Under the pieces are notes generated by a model, which worked only from the letters and a program-made list of their open reading frames with translations, was not told the origin of the DNA and ran no database searches. Made by a program: the position numbers and the translations under genes. A DNA stretch of 64,000 nucleotides from Gammaproteobacteria bacterium (lineage in GTDB: Bacteria; Pseudomonadota; Gammaproteobacteria; Natronospirales; REEB76), in NCBI GenBank assembly GCA_035279405.1, contig DATEHU010000026.1:320147-384146 (forward strand). The letters run 5' to 3'. Shown here piece by piece: positions 1-9,397 of the stretch. How positions within the stretch are numbered: the first letter of the stretch is position 1; each line of letters starts with the position of its first letter.

Positions 1-342
1 TGTGTGCCTGTTGCCCGTGACTGCATCAGACTAGCGAACCCGTCGTACGCCGGATTGGCAAGCAAGTCCGGCAGTCGCCGGGGTACAATTTCGACATCGG
101 AAATAAAGCCCTGCCACCCGCATCCAATGTGGTTGTTCTCCAACAATGGCTTCCCAGAATGACGCGGGCAGCTCACGGGCTGCATTGGGTTACCGAAGGC
201 GCGGGTGGACGCAACCTCCTGGCACAAATTGGCGGATTGGGACTGGCAAATTGAGCCATAATGAGCCCGCTCTCATTGACCCAAGTTGCTAATTCGCATG
301 CAAATTGTTGACACGCTGGCGCCCGGGCGCCACTGAGTTCCC
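1..342. other. Region upstream of ccmA without a recognisable gene
   Basis: I see no convincing coding sequence here; open frames on either strand lack a start with a ribosome site and resemble nothing I recognise. An imperfect inverted repeat (GCCGGA at about 49-54 and TCCGGC at about 67-72) has no following T run, so I do not call it a terminator. A TTGACA hexamer lies at 308-313, but no plausible -10 box fits between it and the ccmA start. The ccm promoter is presumably in this stretch or further left. Confidence 0.4.
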
Positions 343-990
343 ATGTCCGGACCGACGACCACACCGCTCACACTGTCGGCATGCGGCGTCGCCGTCTGGC
401 GCGGCGATCGCTGTCTGTGCCGCGACCTGAGTTTCGAATTGCATGCCGGCGAGGCGCTGCACGTGCAGGGATCGAACGGTGCGGGCAAGACCAGTCTGAT
501 TCGCGTGCTCGCCGGTCTCGGCCGCTGTGACGCCGGCGAGGTGTTGTGGCAAGGCGAGCCCCTGCGTCGCAGCGGGGCGACCTACCGCGCGGCCATCGGC
601 TATCTTGGGCACAGCAACGGCGTGAAACTGGGGCTGAGTCCACGCGAGAATCTGGCTGCGGCGTGCGCGCTGCGGCATGCACCGCCGAGTGCCGACATAG
701 ACAGCACGCTGGCGCAAGTGAATTTGCACGCCTGCGCGGACATGCCGTGTGGCGCACTGTCCATGGGGCAGCGGCGGCGCGCGGCGCTGGCGCGTCTGCT
801 TTTGGCGCAAGTGCCTTTGTGGTTTCTGGATGAGCCGCTTGCCAGCCTGGACATCGCCGGCACGGGATTGTTGCATGCGATGCTCGACCGACATCTGTCC
901 ATGGGCGGCCTGGCGGTGTTTGCCACGCATCAGCCTCTGCAGCTGGCGCCGAGGCCTGTGCAGACCCTGACCTTGGACGGGTCGGCATGA
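343..990 (+). CDS. ccmA: Heme exporter ATP-binding protein CcmA
   Basis: ATPase subunit of the CcmABCD complex, which releases holo-CcmE (heme chaperone) during System I cytochrome c maturation; cytoplasmic face of the inner membrane. The 215-residue protein shows an ABC nucleotide-binding domain: Walker A GSNGAGKT at 43-50, signature LSMGQ at 139-143, Walker B LWFLDE at 159-164 and the H-loop histidine at 196. Length is normal for CcmA. It is the first gene of a nine-gene ccm operon, and its stop overlaps the ccmB start by 4 bp (ATGA). Family assignment is secure from both sequence and context. Confidence 0.97.
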   Translation: MSGPTTTPLTLSACGVAVWRGDRCLCRDLSFELHAGEALHVQGSNGAGKTSLIRVLAGLGRCDAGEVLWQGEPLRRSGATYRAAIGYLGHSNGVKLGLSPRENLAAACALRHAPPSADIDSTLAQVNLHACADMPCGALSMGQRRRAALARLLLAQVPLWFLDEPLASLDIAGTGLLHAMLDRHLSMGGLAVFATHQPLQLAPRPVQTLTLDGSA

Positions 991-1652
991 ATGTCGCAGC
1001 GCTGGTGCAGCGGGATCTGCGTCTGGCCTATCGGCGCCGCGGCGAACTCGCGACGCCGGCCATCTTCTTTATAATTGTCACCGCGCTGTTTCCGCTGGCA
1101 GTGGGATCCGAGCCGGCACTGCTGTGTCGCCTGGCACCCGGAGTGATCTGGGTGGCGGCATTGCTGGCGAGCCTGATTGGCCAGGATAGTTTGTTCAAGA
1201 ACGATTACGAGGATAGCAGCCTTGAACAAACGCTGCTGAGTCCCGCCCCGCTCGAAGGACTGGTATTACTGCGCGTATTCACCCACTGGCTGGTCACCGG
1301 TCTGCCGCTGGTGATTTTGGCCGCGCTGCTGGCGCTCATGCTGGGCTATCCGACCGGCGCCCTGGGAACTCTGGTGCTGGGTTTATTGCTGGGCACACCG
1401 GTGCTGAGTTTTCTGGGTGCGATCGGCGCTGCACTCACGGTGGGCTTGCGGCGCAGCGGCATGCTGTTGCCGATTCTGGTGTTGCCGCTCACCGTGCCGG
1501 TGTTGATTTTTGGCGCCGCCGCCGGCGAGCGTGCGGCGCTGGGTGAACCGGCTGCCGCACCACTGTATTTTCTCGCCGCCATGCTGGTGCTGGCGGTGAC
1601 ACTGGCACCGTTTGCCATCGCCGGTGGATTGCGCATCAGTCTCGAATCCTGA
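987..1652 (+). CDS. ccmB: Heme exporter membrane protein CcmB
   Basis: Polytopic inner-membrane partner of CcmA in the CcmABCD ABC-type complex that frees heme-loaded CcmE. The 221-residue sequence is very hydrophobic, with about six predicted membrane segments and the family-typical N-terminus (MNVAALVQRDLRLAYRR). Its start overlaps the ccmA stop (ATGA), indicating translational coupling. Thirteen bases separate it from ccmC. Size and order match the usual ccmABC layout in gammaproteobacteria. Confidence 0.96.
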   Translation: MNVAALVQRDLRLAYRRRGELATPAIFFIIVTALFPLAVGSEPALLCRLAPGVIWVAALLASLIGQDSLFKNDYEDSSLEQTLLSPAPLEGLVLLRVFTHWLVTGLPLVILAALLALMLGYPTGALGTLVLGLLLGTPVLSFLGAIGAALTVGLRRSGMLLPILVLPLTVPVLIFGAAAGERAALGEPAAAPLYFLAAMLVLAVTLAPFAIAGGLRISLES

Positions 1653-1665
1653 CCGGGAAATTTGC

Positions 1666-2403
1666 ATGTTTGTCTGGTTTCACAAATTGGCGTCACCGCC
1701 GTACTTTTACCGTCTCGCCGGGCGCGTGGCGCCCTGGTGCGGCTGGCTGAGCCTGATCGTCATTCTCGCCGGACTCTACGGCGGATTGTGGCTGGCACCG
1801 CCGGATTACCAGCAGGGCGACGGCTTCCGCATCATGTACGTGCATGTGCCGAGTGCCTGGATGTCGCTATTCATATATATGGTGATGGCGGTGGCGGCGG
1901 CCATCGGTCTTGTCTGGCGCATGAAACTGGCGCACGCAGTGTCGGCAGCGGCTGCGCCGTTGGGCGTCTCATTCACGTTTCTCGCGCTCGTCACCGGCTC
2001 GCTGTGGGGCAAGCCCATGTGGGGCACCTACTGGGTGTGGGACGCGCGGCTAACGTCCGAGCTGGTTTTGCTGTTTCTGTATCTCGGCTATCTCGCGCTC
2101 AATCACGCTTTCGAGGATCAACGCACCGGCGACCGGGCGAGCGCCATCCTGGCGCTGGTCGGCATCGTCAATGTCCCGATCATTCATTATTCGGTAAAAT
2201 GGTGGAACACCCTGCATCAAGGGCCCACGGTATTTTTCGGCGCGCGCGCCGACATCCCGCCCAGCATGTACATCCCGCTGTTCATCATGATTGTCGGTTT
2301 CATGTTGTACTTTGCCGCGTTCATCCTCAAGCGCCTGCAGGTGGAAGTGCTGCAGCGCGAGCGCCACACCGCATGGGTGCGCGAACTGGTGCAGCGGCCA
2401 TGA
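1666..2403 (+). CDS. ccmC: Heme exporter protein CcmC
   Basis: Inner-membrane heme-handling protein that binds heme with CcmE in the periplasm and loads it onto the chaperone. I chose the ATG at 1666, giving 245 residues (the normal CcmC length); an upstream in-frame ATG at 1612 would run into ccmB. The tryptophan-rich heme-handling motif WGTYWVWD lies at 119-126, flanked by histidine-bearing periplasmic loops (VHVPSAW near 59-65; IHYSVKWW further on). Six membrane segments are predicted. Its stop overlaps the ccmD ATG. Confidence 0.96.
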   Translation: MFVWFHKLASPPYFYRLAGRVAPWCGWLSLIVILAGLYGGLWLAPPDYQQGDGFRIMYVHVPSAWMSLFIYMVMAVAAAIGLVWRMKLAHAVSAAAAPLGVSFTFLALVTGSLWGKPMWGTYWVWDARLTSELVLLFLYLGYLALNHAFEDQRTGDRASAILALVGIVNVPIIHYSVKWWNTLHQGPTVFFGARADIPPSMYIPLFIMIVGFMLYFAAFILKRLQVEVLQRERHTAWVRELVQRP

Positions 2404-2573
2404 GCTCCTGGCACGAGTTTCTCACCATGGGCGGTTACGCCGCCTACGTCTGGCCGGCATACGCCATCGTGCTGGTGGTGATGGTGATCAATGCGGTTCT
2501 GCCCGGCCGGCGGCAACGTGCGCTGCTCAAGCACTTGCGCCACCGCGCATCAAGCGGCGGAGAACCGCAATGA
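2400..2573 (+). CDS. ccmD: Small heme exporter protein CcmD
   Basis: A 57-residue single-pass membrane protein that stabilises the CcmC-CcmE interaction and is part of CcmABCD. The membrane span covers about residues 15-35, followed by a basic cytoplasmic tail (PGRRQRALLKHLRHR), which is the family architecture. It starts inside the ccmC stop (ATGA) and its own TGA overlaps the ccmE start, so it is fully embedded in the coupled operon. CcmD sequences are weakly conserved; the call rests on size, topology and position. Confidence 0.93.
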   Translation: MSSWHEFLTMGGYAAYVWPAYAIVLVVMVINAVLPGRRQRALLKHLRHRASSGGEPQ

Positions 2574-3037
2574 CGCCGGCGCGCCGCAGGCGCCTGATTG
2601 TGGTCGCTGTGATCGTCGCGGGCGTAGCCATTGCGGTGACCCTGGGCCTGCAGGCCTTCCGCAAGAACCTGCTCTATTACTTCACCCCCGCGCAAGTCGC
2701 CGCCAGTAACGTACACGTGGGCCAGAGTTTTCGCATGGGCGGTTTGGTGGCCATGGGCAGCGTGCAACGTGTGCCCGGCAGCATGACCGTGCATTTCACG
2801 GTGACCGACATGCAAAAATCAATTCCGGTGGTCTATACCGGCATCCTGCCGGATCTGTTCCGGCAAGGGCAGGGCATTGTGGTATCCGGCACCCTGGGAA
2901 AGAACGGTGTATTTATCGCCGATCAGGTGCTCGCCAAGCACGATGCCAAATACATGCCGCCGGAGGTAGAGGCTGCCATCAAGAAAGCGCAGATTCAGCA
3001 ACGGCAAACTGTGCGACTCGCCAAAGACCCGCCGTGA
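2570..3037 (+). CDS. ccmE: Periplasmic heme chaperone CcmE
   Basis: Membrane-anchored periplasmic chaperone that binds heme covalently through a histidine and passes it to the CcmFHI ligation module. It has 155 residues: a basic N-terminus, one membrane anchor at about 8-26, an OB-fold core, and the heme-binding HDxxYxPPE motif with His124 and Tyr128 (LAKHDAKYMPPE). The ATG at 2570 overlaps the ccmD stop, and its own TGA overlaps the GTG start of ccmF. All expected active-site residues are present. Confidence 0.97.
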   Translation: MTPARRRRLIVVAVIVAGVAIAVTLGLQAFRKNLLYYFTPAQVAASNVHVGQSFRMGGLVAMGSVQRVPGSMTVHFTVTDMQKSIPVVYTGILPDLFRQGQGIVVSGTLGKNGVFIADQVLAKHDAKYMPPEVEAAIKKAQIQQRQTVRLAKDPP

Positions 3038-5049
3038 TTCCCGAGATCGGCCATCTGGCGTTGATTATTGCCCTGTGCCTGGCGCTGGCGCAGGCATTTT
3101 TCGGTTTGGCCGGCGCACAGCGCGGCAATCGGGTATGGATGACCGCGGTGCGTCCGGCGGCGGTGGCACAATCCCTGTTTGTGGCGCTGGCCTTCGCTGC
3201 GCTCGCATACTGTTTCCTCGCCAACGATTTTTCGGTCGCCTACGTCGCGGAGAATTCCAATACGGCGCTGCCGTGGTGGTACCGATTTACAGCGGTGTGG
3301 GGCGCGCATGAGGGTTCATTGCTGTTGTGGGTATTCGTCCTCGCCATCTGGACGGTCGCAGTAGCGCGTTTCAGCCGGCACCTGCCGCAGGAATTCAGCA
3401 GCCGCGTGCTGGGCGTGTTGGGTGTCATCAGTATCGGCTTCCTGTTGTTCATGCTCTCAACCTCAGATCCGTTCACACGTCTGCTGCCGCCTGCAAGCAT
3501 GGGGCGCGACCTCAATCCCATCCTGCAGGACCCGATGATGGTGTCGCATCCGCCTTTGCTGTACATGGGCTATGTCGGCATGTCCGTGGCCTTTGCATTT
3601 GCTATCGCCGCTCTCCTGGGTGGCAAGATGGACGGGGTGTGGGCGCGATGGTCGCGTCCCTGGACCATAGTCGCCTGGTTGTTTCTGACCATCGGCATCA
3701 CCATCGGCAGTTATTGGGCCTATTACGAACTGGGCTGGGGCGGATTCTGGTTCTGGGACCCGGTGGAAAACGCCTCATTCATGCCCTGGCTGGTGGGCAC
3801 CGCATTGATGCATTCGCTGGCGGTCACCGAGAAGCGCGGTGCGTTCAAGAGCTGGACGGCGCTGCTCGCGATTGCCGCGTTCTCGCTCAGCCTGCTCGGC
3901 ACATTCCTGGTACGTTCCGGCGTATTGATCTCGGTGCACGCCTTCGCGGTTGATCCTAAGCGCGGCGTGTTCATTCTCGGCATGATTGGCATCTTCGTCG
4001 GCGCCGCGCTCGCCCTGTACGCCTGGCGCTCCCCGACTTTGTCCAGCGGCGGCGGCTTCAAGCCTTTTTCGCGGGAGTCTTTTTTGCTCATCAACAACAT
4101 CTTCTTGGCCGTGGCTGCTGCCGCGGTATTGCTCGGCACGCTCTATCCGCTGTTCATGGACGCGTTGCATCTGGAACGCATCTCGGTCGGTCCGCCGTAT
4201 TTCGATACGGTGTTTATCCCGCTCATGATTCCGTTCTTTATCGCCATCGGCATCGGGCCGTATGTGCGCTGGAAACGCGGTGAACTGGCCGACACCGGGC
4301 ACAAGCTTTGGTGGTTGGCATTGCTGGCCATCGTGGCCGGCGTGGTAATCATTCTGGCACTGCACGCTCAGACCACGATGATCGCGGTTGCCGGTGTGTT
4401 TCTGGGCGTGTGGACGATAATTGCTACGCTGCGCGAGCCCGCCTATCGTTTATGGCAACGTTCCAGGGGTGCGCATCTGAGCTTGTCGCGCTCGGTACTC
4501 GGCATGACGGTAGCGCATGTGGGCGCAGGCCTGTTGATTATCGGCGTTACCGTCAACAGCACCCTGGGTGTCGTGAAGGACCGCGTGGTGCGGCCCGGAT
4601 CCAGCGTGACGATTAACGGTTATCAATTCAATTATCAGGGTACGTCCGACGTTTCGGGGCCGAATTATCAAGGTACGCAGGCCACGTTTCTGGTCATGCA
4701 CGATGGCAAGCCGTTCACCGTCATGCGGCCCGAAAAGCGGCAGTACACCGGCACGGTCACGACTGAGGCTGCCATCAACCCCGGTCTGTTCAGGGATCTG
4801 TACGTGGGCCTGGGCAATCCGTTGGGAAACAATACCTGGAGCGTGCGTTTCCAGTACAAGCCTTTGGTGCGCTTTATCTGGTTGGGCGGTCTGGTGATGA
4901 TGCTGGGTGGAATGCTGGCGGTATCGGACCGCCGTTACCGCCGGCCGTTGCGTGTGGACTCCACGGTTGCCACTGCGCCACCGCCCACACCGTCGCCGTC
5001 GGCGCCGGTACCTGTGGCGCAGGAGGCCAAGGTGGAGGCGGGCGGATGA
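3034..5049 (+). CDS. ccmF: Cytochrome c heme lyase subunit CcmF
   Basis: Large inner-membrane component of the heme lyase that attaches heme to apocytochrome c CxxCH motifs. It has 671 residues and starts with GTG at 3034, overlapping the ccmE stop. The tryptophan-rich motif (GWGGFWFWDPVENASF) sits near residue 234, and a conserved histidine segment (SHPPLLYMGY) near 170. Multiple membrane segments run to about 500, followed by a large periplasmic loop and a final membrane segment near 615-635; the last ~40 residues are Pro/Ala-rich. Length is within the family range. The stop overlaps ccmG. Confidence 0.97.
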   Translation: MIPEIGHLALIIALCLALAQAFFGLAGAQRGNRVWMTAVRPAAVAQSLFVALAFAALAYCFLANDFSVAYVAENSNTALPWWYRFTAVWGAHEGSLLLWVFVLAIWTVAVARFSRHLPQEFSSRVLGVLGVISIGFLLFMLSTSDPFTRLLPPASMGRDLNPILQDPMMVSHPPLLYMGYVGMSVAFAFAIAALLGGKMDGVWARWSRPWTIVAWLFLTIGITIGSYWAYYELGWGGFWFWDPVENASFMPWLVGTALMHSLAVTEKRGAFKSWTALLAIAAFSLSLLGTFLVRSGVLISVHAFAVDPKRGVFILGMIGIFVGAALALYAWRSPTLSSGGGFKPFSRESFLLINNIFLAVAAAAVLLGTLYPLFMDALHLERISVGPPYFDTVFIPLMIPFFIAIGIGPYVRWKRGELADTGHKLWWLALLAIVAGVVIILALHAQTTMIAVAGVFLGVWTIIATLREPAYRLWQRSRGAHLSLSRSVLGMTVAHVGAGLLIIGVTVNSTLGVVKDRVVRPGSSVTINGYQFNYQGTSDVSGPNYQGTQATFLVMHDGKPFTVMRPEKRQYTGTVTTEAAINPGLFRDLYVGLGNPLGNNTWSVRFQYKPLVRFIWLGGLVMMLGGMLAVSDRRYRRPLRVDSTVATAPPPTPSPSAPVPVAQEAKVEAGG

Positions 5050-5588
5050 AACGTTCGCTGCTGTATCTGCTGCCGATCGTGGTGTTGGCGGGACTGATTG
5101 CGTTTTTCTGGCGCGGCCTGTATCTCAATCCACGCATTCTGCCATCCCCGCTGATCGGCAAATCCGTGCCGGTGTTCAGCCTGCCGAAACTACATCATCC
5201 CGAGGATCCCATCACCCAGCAGAGCCTGATGGGCCATGTTTCGCTGGTGAACGTATGGGGTACATGGTGCTATGCCTGCCGCGAGGAGCAGCAGACGCTC
5301 ATGGCCTTCGCGCGACAGAACGTGGTGCCTATCTATGGCTGGGACTACAAGGACGATCGCCAGGCAGCGCTCGCCTGGCTGGCACAACGCGGGGATCCCT
5401 ATGCTGCCATCGCGTTTGATGCCAGCGGCGATGCGGCCATCAATTGGGGCGTGTATGGTGCACCGGAAACCTTCCTCATAGATGCGCACGGCATCATTCG
5501 CTACAAGTACATCGGACCGCTCACCCCCGAAGTAATCCAGAAGGATCTGCTCCCGCGGATTCAGGCGCTGCGCCGCGAAGGCACATGA
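5046..5588 (+). CDS. ccmG: Thiol:disulfide oxidoreductase CcmG/DsbE
   Basis: Membrane-anchored periplasmic thioredoxin-like protein that reduces apocytochrome c cysteines before heme ligation, receiving electrons from a DsbD/CcdA-type protein. The N-terminal anchor lies at about 5-23; the redox motif is W74-C75-Y-A-C78, and the cis-proline segment (YGAPETFLID) is near 138-147. The Y-A pair between the cysteines differs from the more usual P-T or x-P pair, but both cysteines are intact. 180 residues, normal for the family; overlaps ccmF and ccmH by 4 bp each. Confidence 0.95.
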   Translation: MKRSLLYLLPIVVLAGLIAFFWRGLYLNPRILPSPLIGKSVPVFSLPKLHHPEDPITQQSLMGHVSLVNVWGTWCYACREEQQTLMAFARQNVVPIYGWDYKDDRQAALAWLAQRGDPYAAIAFDASGDAAINWGVYGAPETFLIDAHGIIRYKYIGPLTPEVIQKDLLPRIQALRREGT

Positions 5589-6019
5589 AGCGCTGGCTGA
5601 TTTTTCCGCTGGCAGCGATACTGCTGTCCTGTCTGTGGCTGCCGCCGGCACATGCGGTGGACAGCGAGCCGCCGTTCAGCAATCTGCAATTGCAGCAGCG
5701 CTATGAGAACCTGATCCACGAATTCCGCTGCCTGGTGTGCTTCGACGAGAGCATCGCCAATTCCGATGCGGATTTGGCTGCGGATTTCCGCCGACAGGTG
5801 CACCAAATGGTGGCCCAAGGCAAAAGTGATCAGGAGATCAAGAATTTCATGGCCGATCGCTACGGGGATTTCGTGCTCTACCAGCCACCGGTCCAGCCCA
5901 ACACCTGGTTATTGTGGGGCGGGCCGTTTCTGCTGCTGCTGATCGCGCTGGTGGTGTTCGCGTTTATCCTGCGGCGGCGTGCCCACATGGACGCAGTGGA
6001 CGGGGAGGAGGGACCGTGA
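5585..6019 (+). CDS. ccmH: Cytochrome c maturation protein CcmH
   Basis: Periplasm-facing thiol protein of the heme ligation complex. It has 144 residues: a signal sequence ending near Ala24 (AHA|VDS), the LRCxxC-type motif as F-R-C49-L-V-C52 followed by the conserved segment ESIANSDA, and one C-terminal membrane segment at about 108-128. This is the short CcmH/CcmL form, with the TPR part encoded separately as ccmI. The ATG at 5585 overlaps the ccmG stop; its stop overlaps the GTG of ccmI. Confidence 0.95.
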   Translation: MKRWLIFPLAAILLSCLWLPPAHAVDSEPPFSNLQLQQRYENLIHEFRCLVCFDESIANSDADLAADFRRQVHQMVAQGKSDQEIKNFMADRYGDFVLYQPPVQPNTWLLWGGPFLLLLIALVVFAFILRRRAHMDAVDGEEGP

Positions 6020-7221
6020 TTTTCATTGCCGTGGCTGTGGTCATGATTCTGATCGCGGCGGCTTGCGTCGCCATACCGCTCTGGCGCACGCGGGCGCGCA
6101 TGTCGCTCGCCACAGATGCCGCCAACCGCGCGGTGCATGCGGCGCGCGTCGAGGAACTGGAGCGTGATGTGGCGACCGGACGTTTGGCTTCCGAAGACTT
6201 TGGGGCTGCGCGCCGTGATCTGGACCGCGAGCTCGAGACCAGTTTGCGTGAAGCACAGCAGGTGCGGGCGCAGGCATCAACACCATCGGGTCATCGAGTC
6301 ACCGCCATAGGCGTGGCCGCACTGTTGATCATCGCTTCGGGCATGCTCTACTGGCAGCTCGGGAACTGGCGTGCTGGCATCGAGGGCGTGCAACAGGCAA
6401 GTGTGGTGTCCGTGGAGCAGATGGTGGTGCAGCTCGCGCAGCGTTTGGCGACCACGGACAAGGATGACCTGCAGGGCTGGGAAGTTCTGGGTCACGCCTA
6501 TCTGCTCATGGGCCGATACACCGACGCCGAAAATGCCTATAAGCAGGCGCGGCGGCTGTCCGGCGACGAGAACGCCGAAGTGCTTGCGGGCTACGGTGAA
6601 GCAGCGGCGCTTGCCGATCCGGATGAATTCATGAGCACGGCGATGCCGGCGTTCGAGAAAGCCCTGCAACTGGATCCACGCAATCCGCAGGCGCTGTGGT
6701 ACGGCGGCTTGGGCGCACTGCAACAAGGCAATAAGGTTCTCGCAGTGAGCCGGTGGAACGCGCTGCTGACGCAAAATCCACCGGCGGAATACCGCGCCAT
6801 AATTGAAAAGGCCATTGCCGCAGCCGGTGGTGCGGTTGCGCCGGCTGCGAACAGCGGGGCCGTGGCTCCGTCCGGCCGCAATATCCACGTACGCGTGACA
6901 TTGGATGCGCGCCTGCGCAATCAGGTTTCGCCGGATGAAACCTTGTTCGTGTTCGCCGAGCCGGTGGGTGCGCGCGGAGGCCCGCCGCTGGCCGTGCGCC
7001 GTTTCCGGGTGAGCGATTTGCCGATTGAAGTGACCTTGGGCAATTCCGATGCCGTGATCGCCGGCCATGATCTGGCGAGCGTGGCGCGGGCCACCATCGT
7101 CGCGCGCATTGCAAGCCGGGGAACCGCGACACCGCAACCGGGCGATCTCGAAGGTCAGGCCGGATGGCAGTCCGACCATAGCGGGTCGGTCAATATACTG
7201 ATTGATAAAGTCCTGCACTGA
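6016..7221 (+). CDS. ccmI: Cytochrome c maturation TPR protein CcmI
   Basis: Apocytochrome c chaperone of the ligation complex. I start it at the GTG at 6016 (401 residues), which overlaps the ccmH TGA; a longer upstream frame would run through ccmH. Two membrane segments (about 2-20 and 95-113) flank a cytoplasmic loop, then a periplasmic TPR region covers about 130-270 (AYLLMGRYTDAENAYKQA is a clear TPR helix pair), followed by a C-terminal beta-rich domain (VRVTLDARLRNQVSPDETLF) typical of long CcmI. Last gene of the operon. Confidence 0.93.
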   Translation: MIFIAVAVVMILIAAACVAIPLWRTRARMSLATDAANRAVHAARVEELERDVATGRLASEDFGAARRDLDRELETSLREAQQVRAQASTPSGHRVTAIGVAALLIIASGMLYWQLGNWRAGIEGVQQASVVSVEQMVVQLAQRLATTDKDDLQGWEVLGHAYLLMGRYTDAENAYKQARRLSGDENAEVLAGYGEAAALADPDEFMSTAMPAFEKALQLDPRNPQALWYGGLGALQQGNKVLAVSRWNALLTQNPPAEYRAIIEKAIAAAGGAVAPAANSGAVAPSGRNIHVRVTLDARLRNQVSPDETLFVFAEPVGARGGPPLAVRRFRVSDLPIEVTLGNSDAVIAGHDLASVARATIVARIASRGTATPQPGDLEGQAGWQSDHSGSVNILIDKVLH

Positions 7222-7265
7222 GCCCCTGGGGACTCAGGTCATCCGTCCGAGTCTGGTCTCACGGC

Positions 7266-7640
7266 CTAAAGATGGCTGTCTATGTAGTTTTCCAGGGTGC
7301 TGTAGGTGCCGGGCTCGAAGTCGGTGAACTGGATCCCCAGCCGGTATTCGTCGTCACCGTGCTGCCTTACGCCCACTACACGTCCATAGAGACCCAGTCG
7401 ACTGTTACCTTTGCCAAAATCCGCCAAGGTCACCTGCACGTGGATGCGTATGCCATGTCCGGCATTGGTCTGCACCCCGTGCGGGGTGATGCGTGACATG
7501 GTAGGCCCGTCGCAAAGCACCTGCATCCCGGTCAGGGACACGTCCACGGCAATGGCGGAGAAGGTCGTGCCATCCGGTTCGAGAATGCGGATGGAATGAT
7601 CTGCGGCAATGCGTCGGAAAGTGCGCTTTTCAATTTCCAT
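7266..7640 (-). CDS. PilZ-domain protein
   Basis: Small 124-residue stand-alone PilZ domain, predicted to bind cyclic di-GMP. Both signature motifs are present: RxxxR at R6-T-F-R-R10 and DxSxxG at 33-38 (DVSLTG), with a GIQF strand near the end. I chose the ATG at 7640 over an upstream TTG at 7676 because the shorter form starts just before the PilZ motif and follows the promoter-like sequence at 7719-7746. It is transcribed against ccmI. Its partner process is not evident from neighbours; a large GGDEF-EAL protein lies at 43428-46766 in the same window. Confidence 0.85.
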   Translation of the reverse strand: MEIEKRTFRRIAADHSIRILEPDGTTFSAIAVDVSLTGMQVLCDGPTMSRITPHGVQTNAGHGIRIHVQVTLADFGKGNSRLGLYGRVVGVRQHGDDEYRLGIQFTDFEPGTYSTLENYIDSHL

Positions 7641-7718
7641 ATATGTTCTTGTACCCCGGGCGCGGATTGTACTCAAACCAGGCCTTGTTCACTGGATGCA
7701 GGGCCTAATCCTGGCAGA

Positions 7719-7746
7719 AGTATAGCAAATATAACCTTTTAATCCA
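7719..7746 (-). promoter_or_regulatory. Possible sigma70 promoter for the PilZ gene
   Basis: On the minus strand, a TGGATT box (7741-7746) and a TATACT box (7719-7724) are separated by 16 bp in an AT-rich patch about 80 bp upstream of the ATG at 7640. The -10 is near consensus and the -35 is weak. The rest of the 7677-7971 spacer holds no gene that I can see. Confidence 0.4.
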
Positions 7747-7971
7747 GTCAGTTACACGCAAAACGTCGAGACTGTATCAAAAGCGGGACAGGGGGGCAGG
7801 CGTGGATACACTACGGAACCATTGTTGCGCGTAAGGCCGGACATGGGTCCGGTTGGAGAGCCGGGACTGTTTTTGCCAAAGGGAGGTTGAAAGGTTTTTG
7901 GCGTATAGGCTTCCATATGACGCGAGCACCGACGCCGTGCCTCGCCCATCCGGGCCCAGACTTGCGACGCA

Positions 7972-8859
7972 TCAGGTCACCGGCGGTTGTCCCGCGTGCG
8001 GCGCGGAACGGGCGAGCGCGGCAAATTCTTCGTCCGTGAGCACCAGATCGGCGGCCGCCACGTTTTCGTCGAGATGCGCGACCCGGGAGGTGCCGGGTAT
8101 GGGCAGCATGGCCGGACTGCGCTTGAGCAGCCAGGCAATGGCCACCTGACTTGGGGTCGCGCCATGGCGGCGCGCAAGCTGCTCAAACGGCGAGCCGGGA
8201 TTCGCAAGACGACCCGCGGCCAGCGGCGCCCACGGAATAAAGCCGATGTGATGCGCCGTGCAGTATTCCAGTACCGGTTCGTAACGGCGGCTGTGCGCGT
8301 GATAGCGGTTCTGCACCGTGGCCACCGGAAAGATTTTCCGAGCCGCTTCGATTTCCTCGACGTTGACTTCGCTCAGCCCGGCATGGCGAATCAGCCCCTG
8401 GTCGAGGAATTCGCGAATCGTTCCGAACTGTTCAGCGCGTGGCACCTTGGGATCAATGCGGTGCAGTTGCCAGAGCGTGATCTGCTCGAGCCCGAGCCGG
8501 CGCAAACTCAGCTTGACCTGCTGCATCAGATATTCGGGGCGACCGAGCGGCACCCAGAGGTTCGGTCCGGGGCGCACCTGGCCACCTTTGGTTGCAATCA
8601 CCAGTCCCTCGGGATATGGATGCAGCGCTTCCCGGATCATAGGCTCGGACACATCCGGGCCATAGGAATCCGCGGTATCGATGAAATTCACGCCGAGCTC
8701 CGGTACCCGGCGCAGCGTGCGCAATGCTTCCGCCCGATCGCGTGGCTCGCCCCATACGTCGGGCCCGGTGATGCGCATTGCGCCGAATCCGAGACGATGC
8801 ACCGGCAATTTGCCGCCCAGCCGGAACTCGCCGGCGTGTGCAGCGTTGGCTTCAGCCAT
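7972..8859 (-). CDS. Aldo/keto reductase family oxidoreductase
   Basis: NAD(P)H-dependent cytosolic reductase with a TIM-barrel fold. The catalytic tetrad is visible: Asp61 and Tyr66 (DTADSYG), Lys91 (ATKGG) and His133 (WQLHRID). The cofactor-binding C-terminal segment ([14 protein letters not shown]) is present. Starting from the ATG at 8859 it has 295 residues; a TTG six codons upstream is possible. Overall it resembles YajO/pyridoxal-reductase-like AKRs. The natural substrate cannot be told from sequence. Confidence 0.9.
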   Translation of the reverse strand: MAEANAAHAGEFRLGGKLPVHRLGFGAMRITGPDVWGEPRDRAEALRTLRRVPELGVNFIDTADSYGPDVSEPMIREALHPYPEGLVIATKGGQVRPGPNLWVPLGRPEYLMQQVKLSLRRLGLEQITLWQLHRIDPKVPRAEQFGTIREFLDQGLIRHAGLSEVNVEEIEAARKIFPVATVQNRYHAHSRRYEPVLEYCTAHHIGFIPWAPLAAGRLANPGSPFEQLARRHGATPSQVAIAWLLKRSPAMLPIPGTSRVAHLDENVAAADLVLTDEEFAALARSAPHAGQPPVT

Positions 8860-9004
8860 GCTGAGGATTCCCGCCAATTGCTACAGGGATTGCTGCATGC
8901 ATTCCAAGTCTTGTCCGTGTGCTGCGTTTGCGCCACATCGTAGCTGTCGCGATTCAGGCCGGAGGCCGCGCAGAGCGATCTGCGATCCGGCCAGGTATGG
9001 CGCG

Positions 9005-9397
9005 TTATTTGGCGACTGGCACCGGCCGGCGGTTGGCGCCGACGCGCACGTAAGTCATCTGTGCGGTTGCCACCTTCACACAGGTTTCGCGTTCGCCGTC
9101 GCTGCGCTGCGAGAATACCGTGACGTCAATGGCTATCGAGGTGTGGCCGACGCGTGCCACGTCGGTGTAGAAGCTCACCACGTCGCCCACGTACACCGGG
9201 CCCACGAACACGAACTCGCTGACCGCGACAGTGACCACGCGTCCGCCCGCGCGGCGGAAGGCGAGAATTGCGCCGGCCATGTCGGCGTGCGACATGATCC
9301 AGCCGCCGAAGATATCGCCCAGGCCGTTGGTGTCCTTGGGCATGGCGAGTGTGCGCACCGCGGCGTCGCGATCCTTGGGCATGCTGTCGAATTTCAT
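9005..9397 (-). CDS. yciA: Acyl-CoA thioesterase, YciA type
   Basis: Hotdog-fold hydrolase of acyl-CoA thioesters, cytosolic, usually a hexamer. The 130-residue protein carries the family segments AMPKDTNGLGDIFGGWIMS (about 18-36) and FVGPVYVGDVVSFYTDV (about 64-80). The ATG overlaps the stop of the upstream beta-oxidation gene by 4 bp, so the two are co-translated; this supports a role in acyl-CoA turnover linked to fatty-acid degradation. Confidence 0.88.
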   Translation of the reverse strand: MKFDSMPKDRDAAVRTLAMPKDTNGLGDIFGGWIMSHADMAGAILAFRRAGGRVVTVAVSEFVFVGPVYVGDVVSFYTDVARVGHTSIAIDVTVFSQRSDGERETCVKVATAQMTYVRVGANRRPVPVAK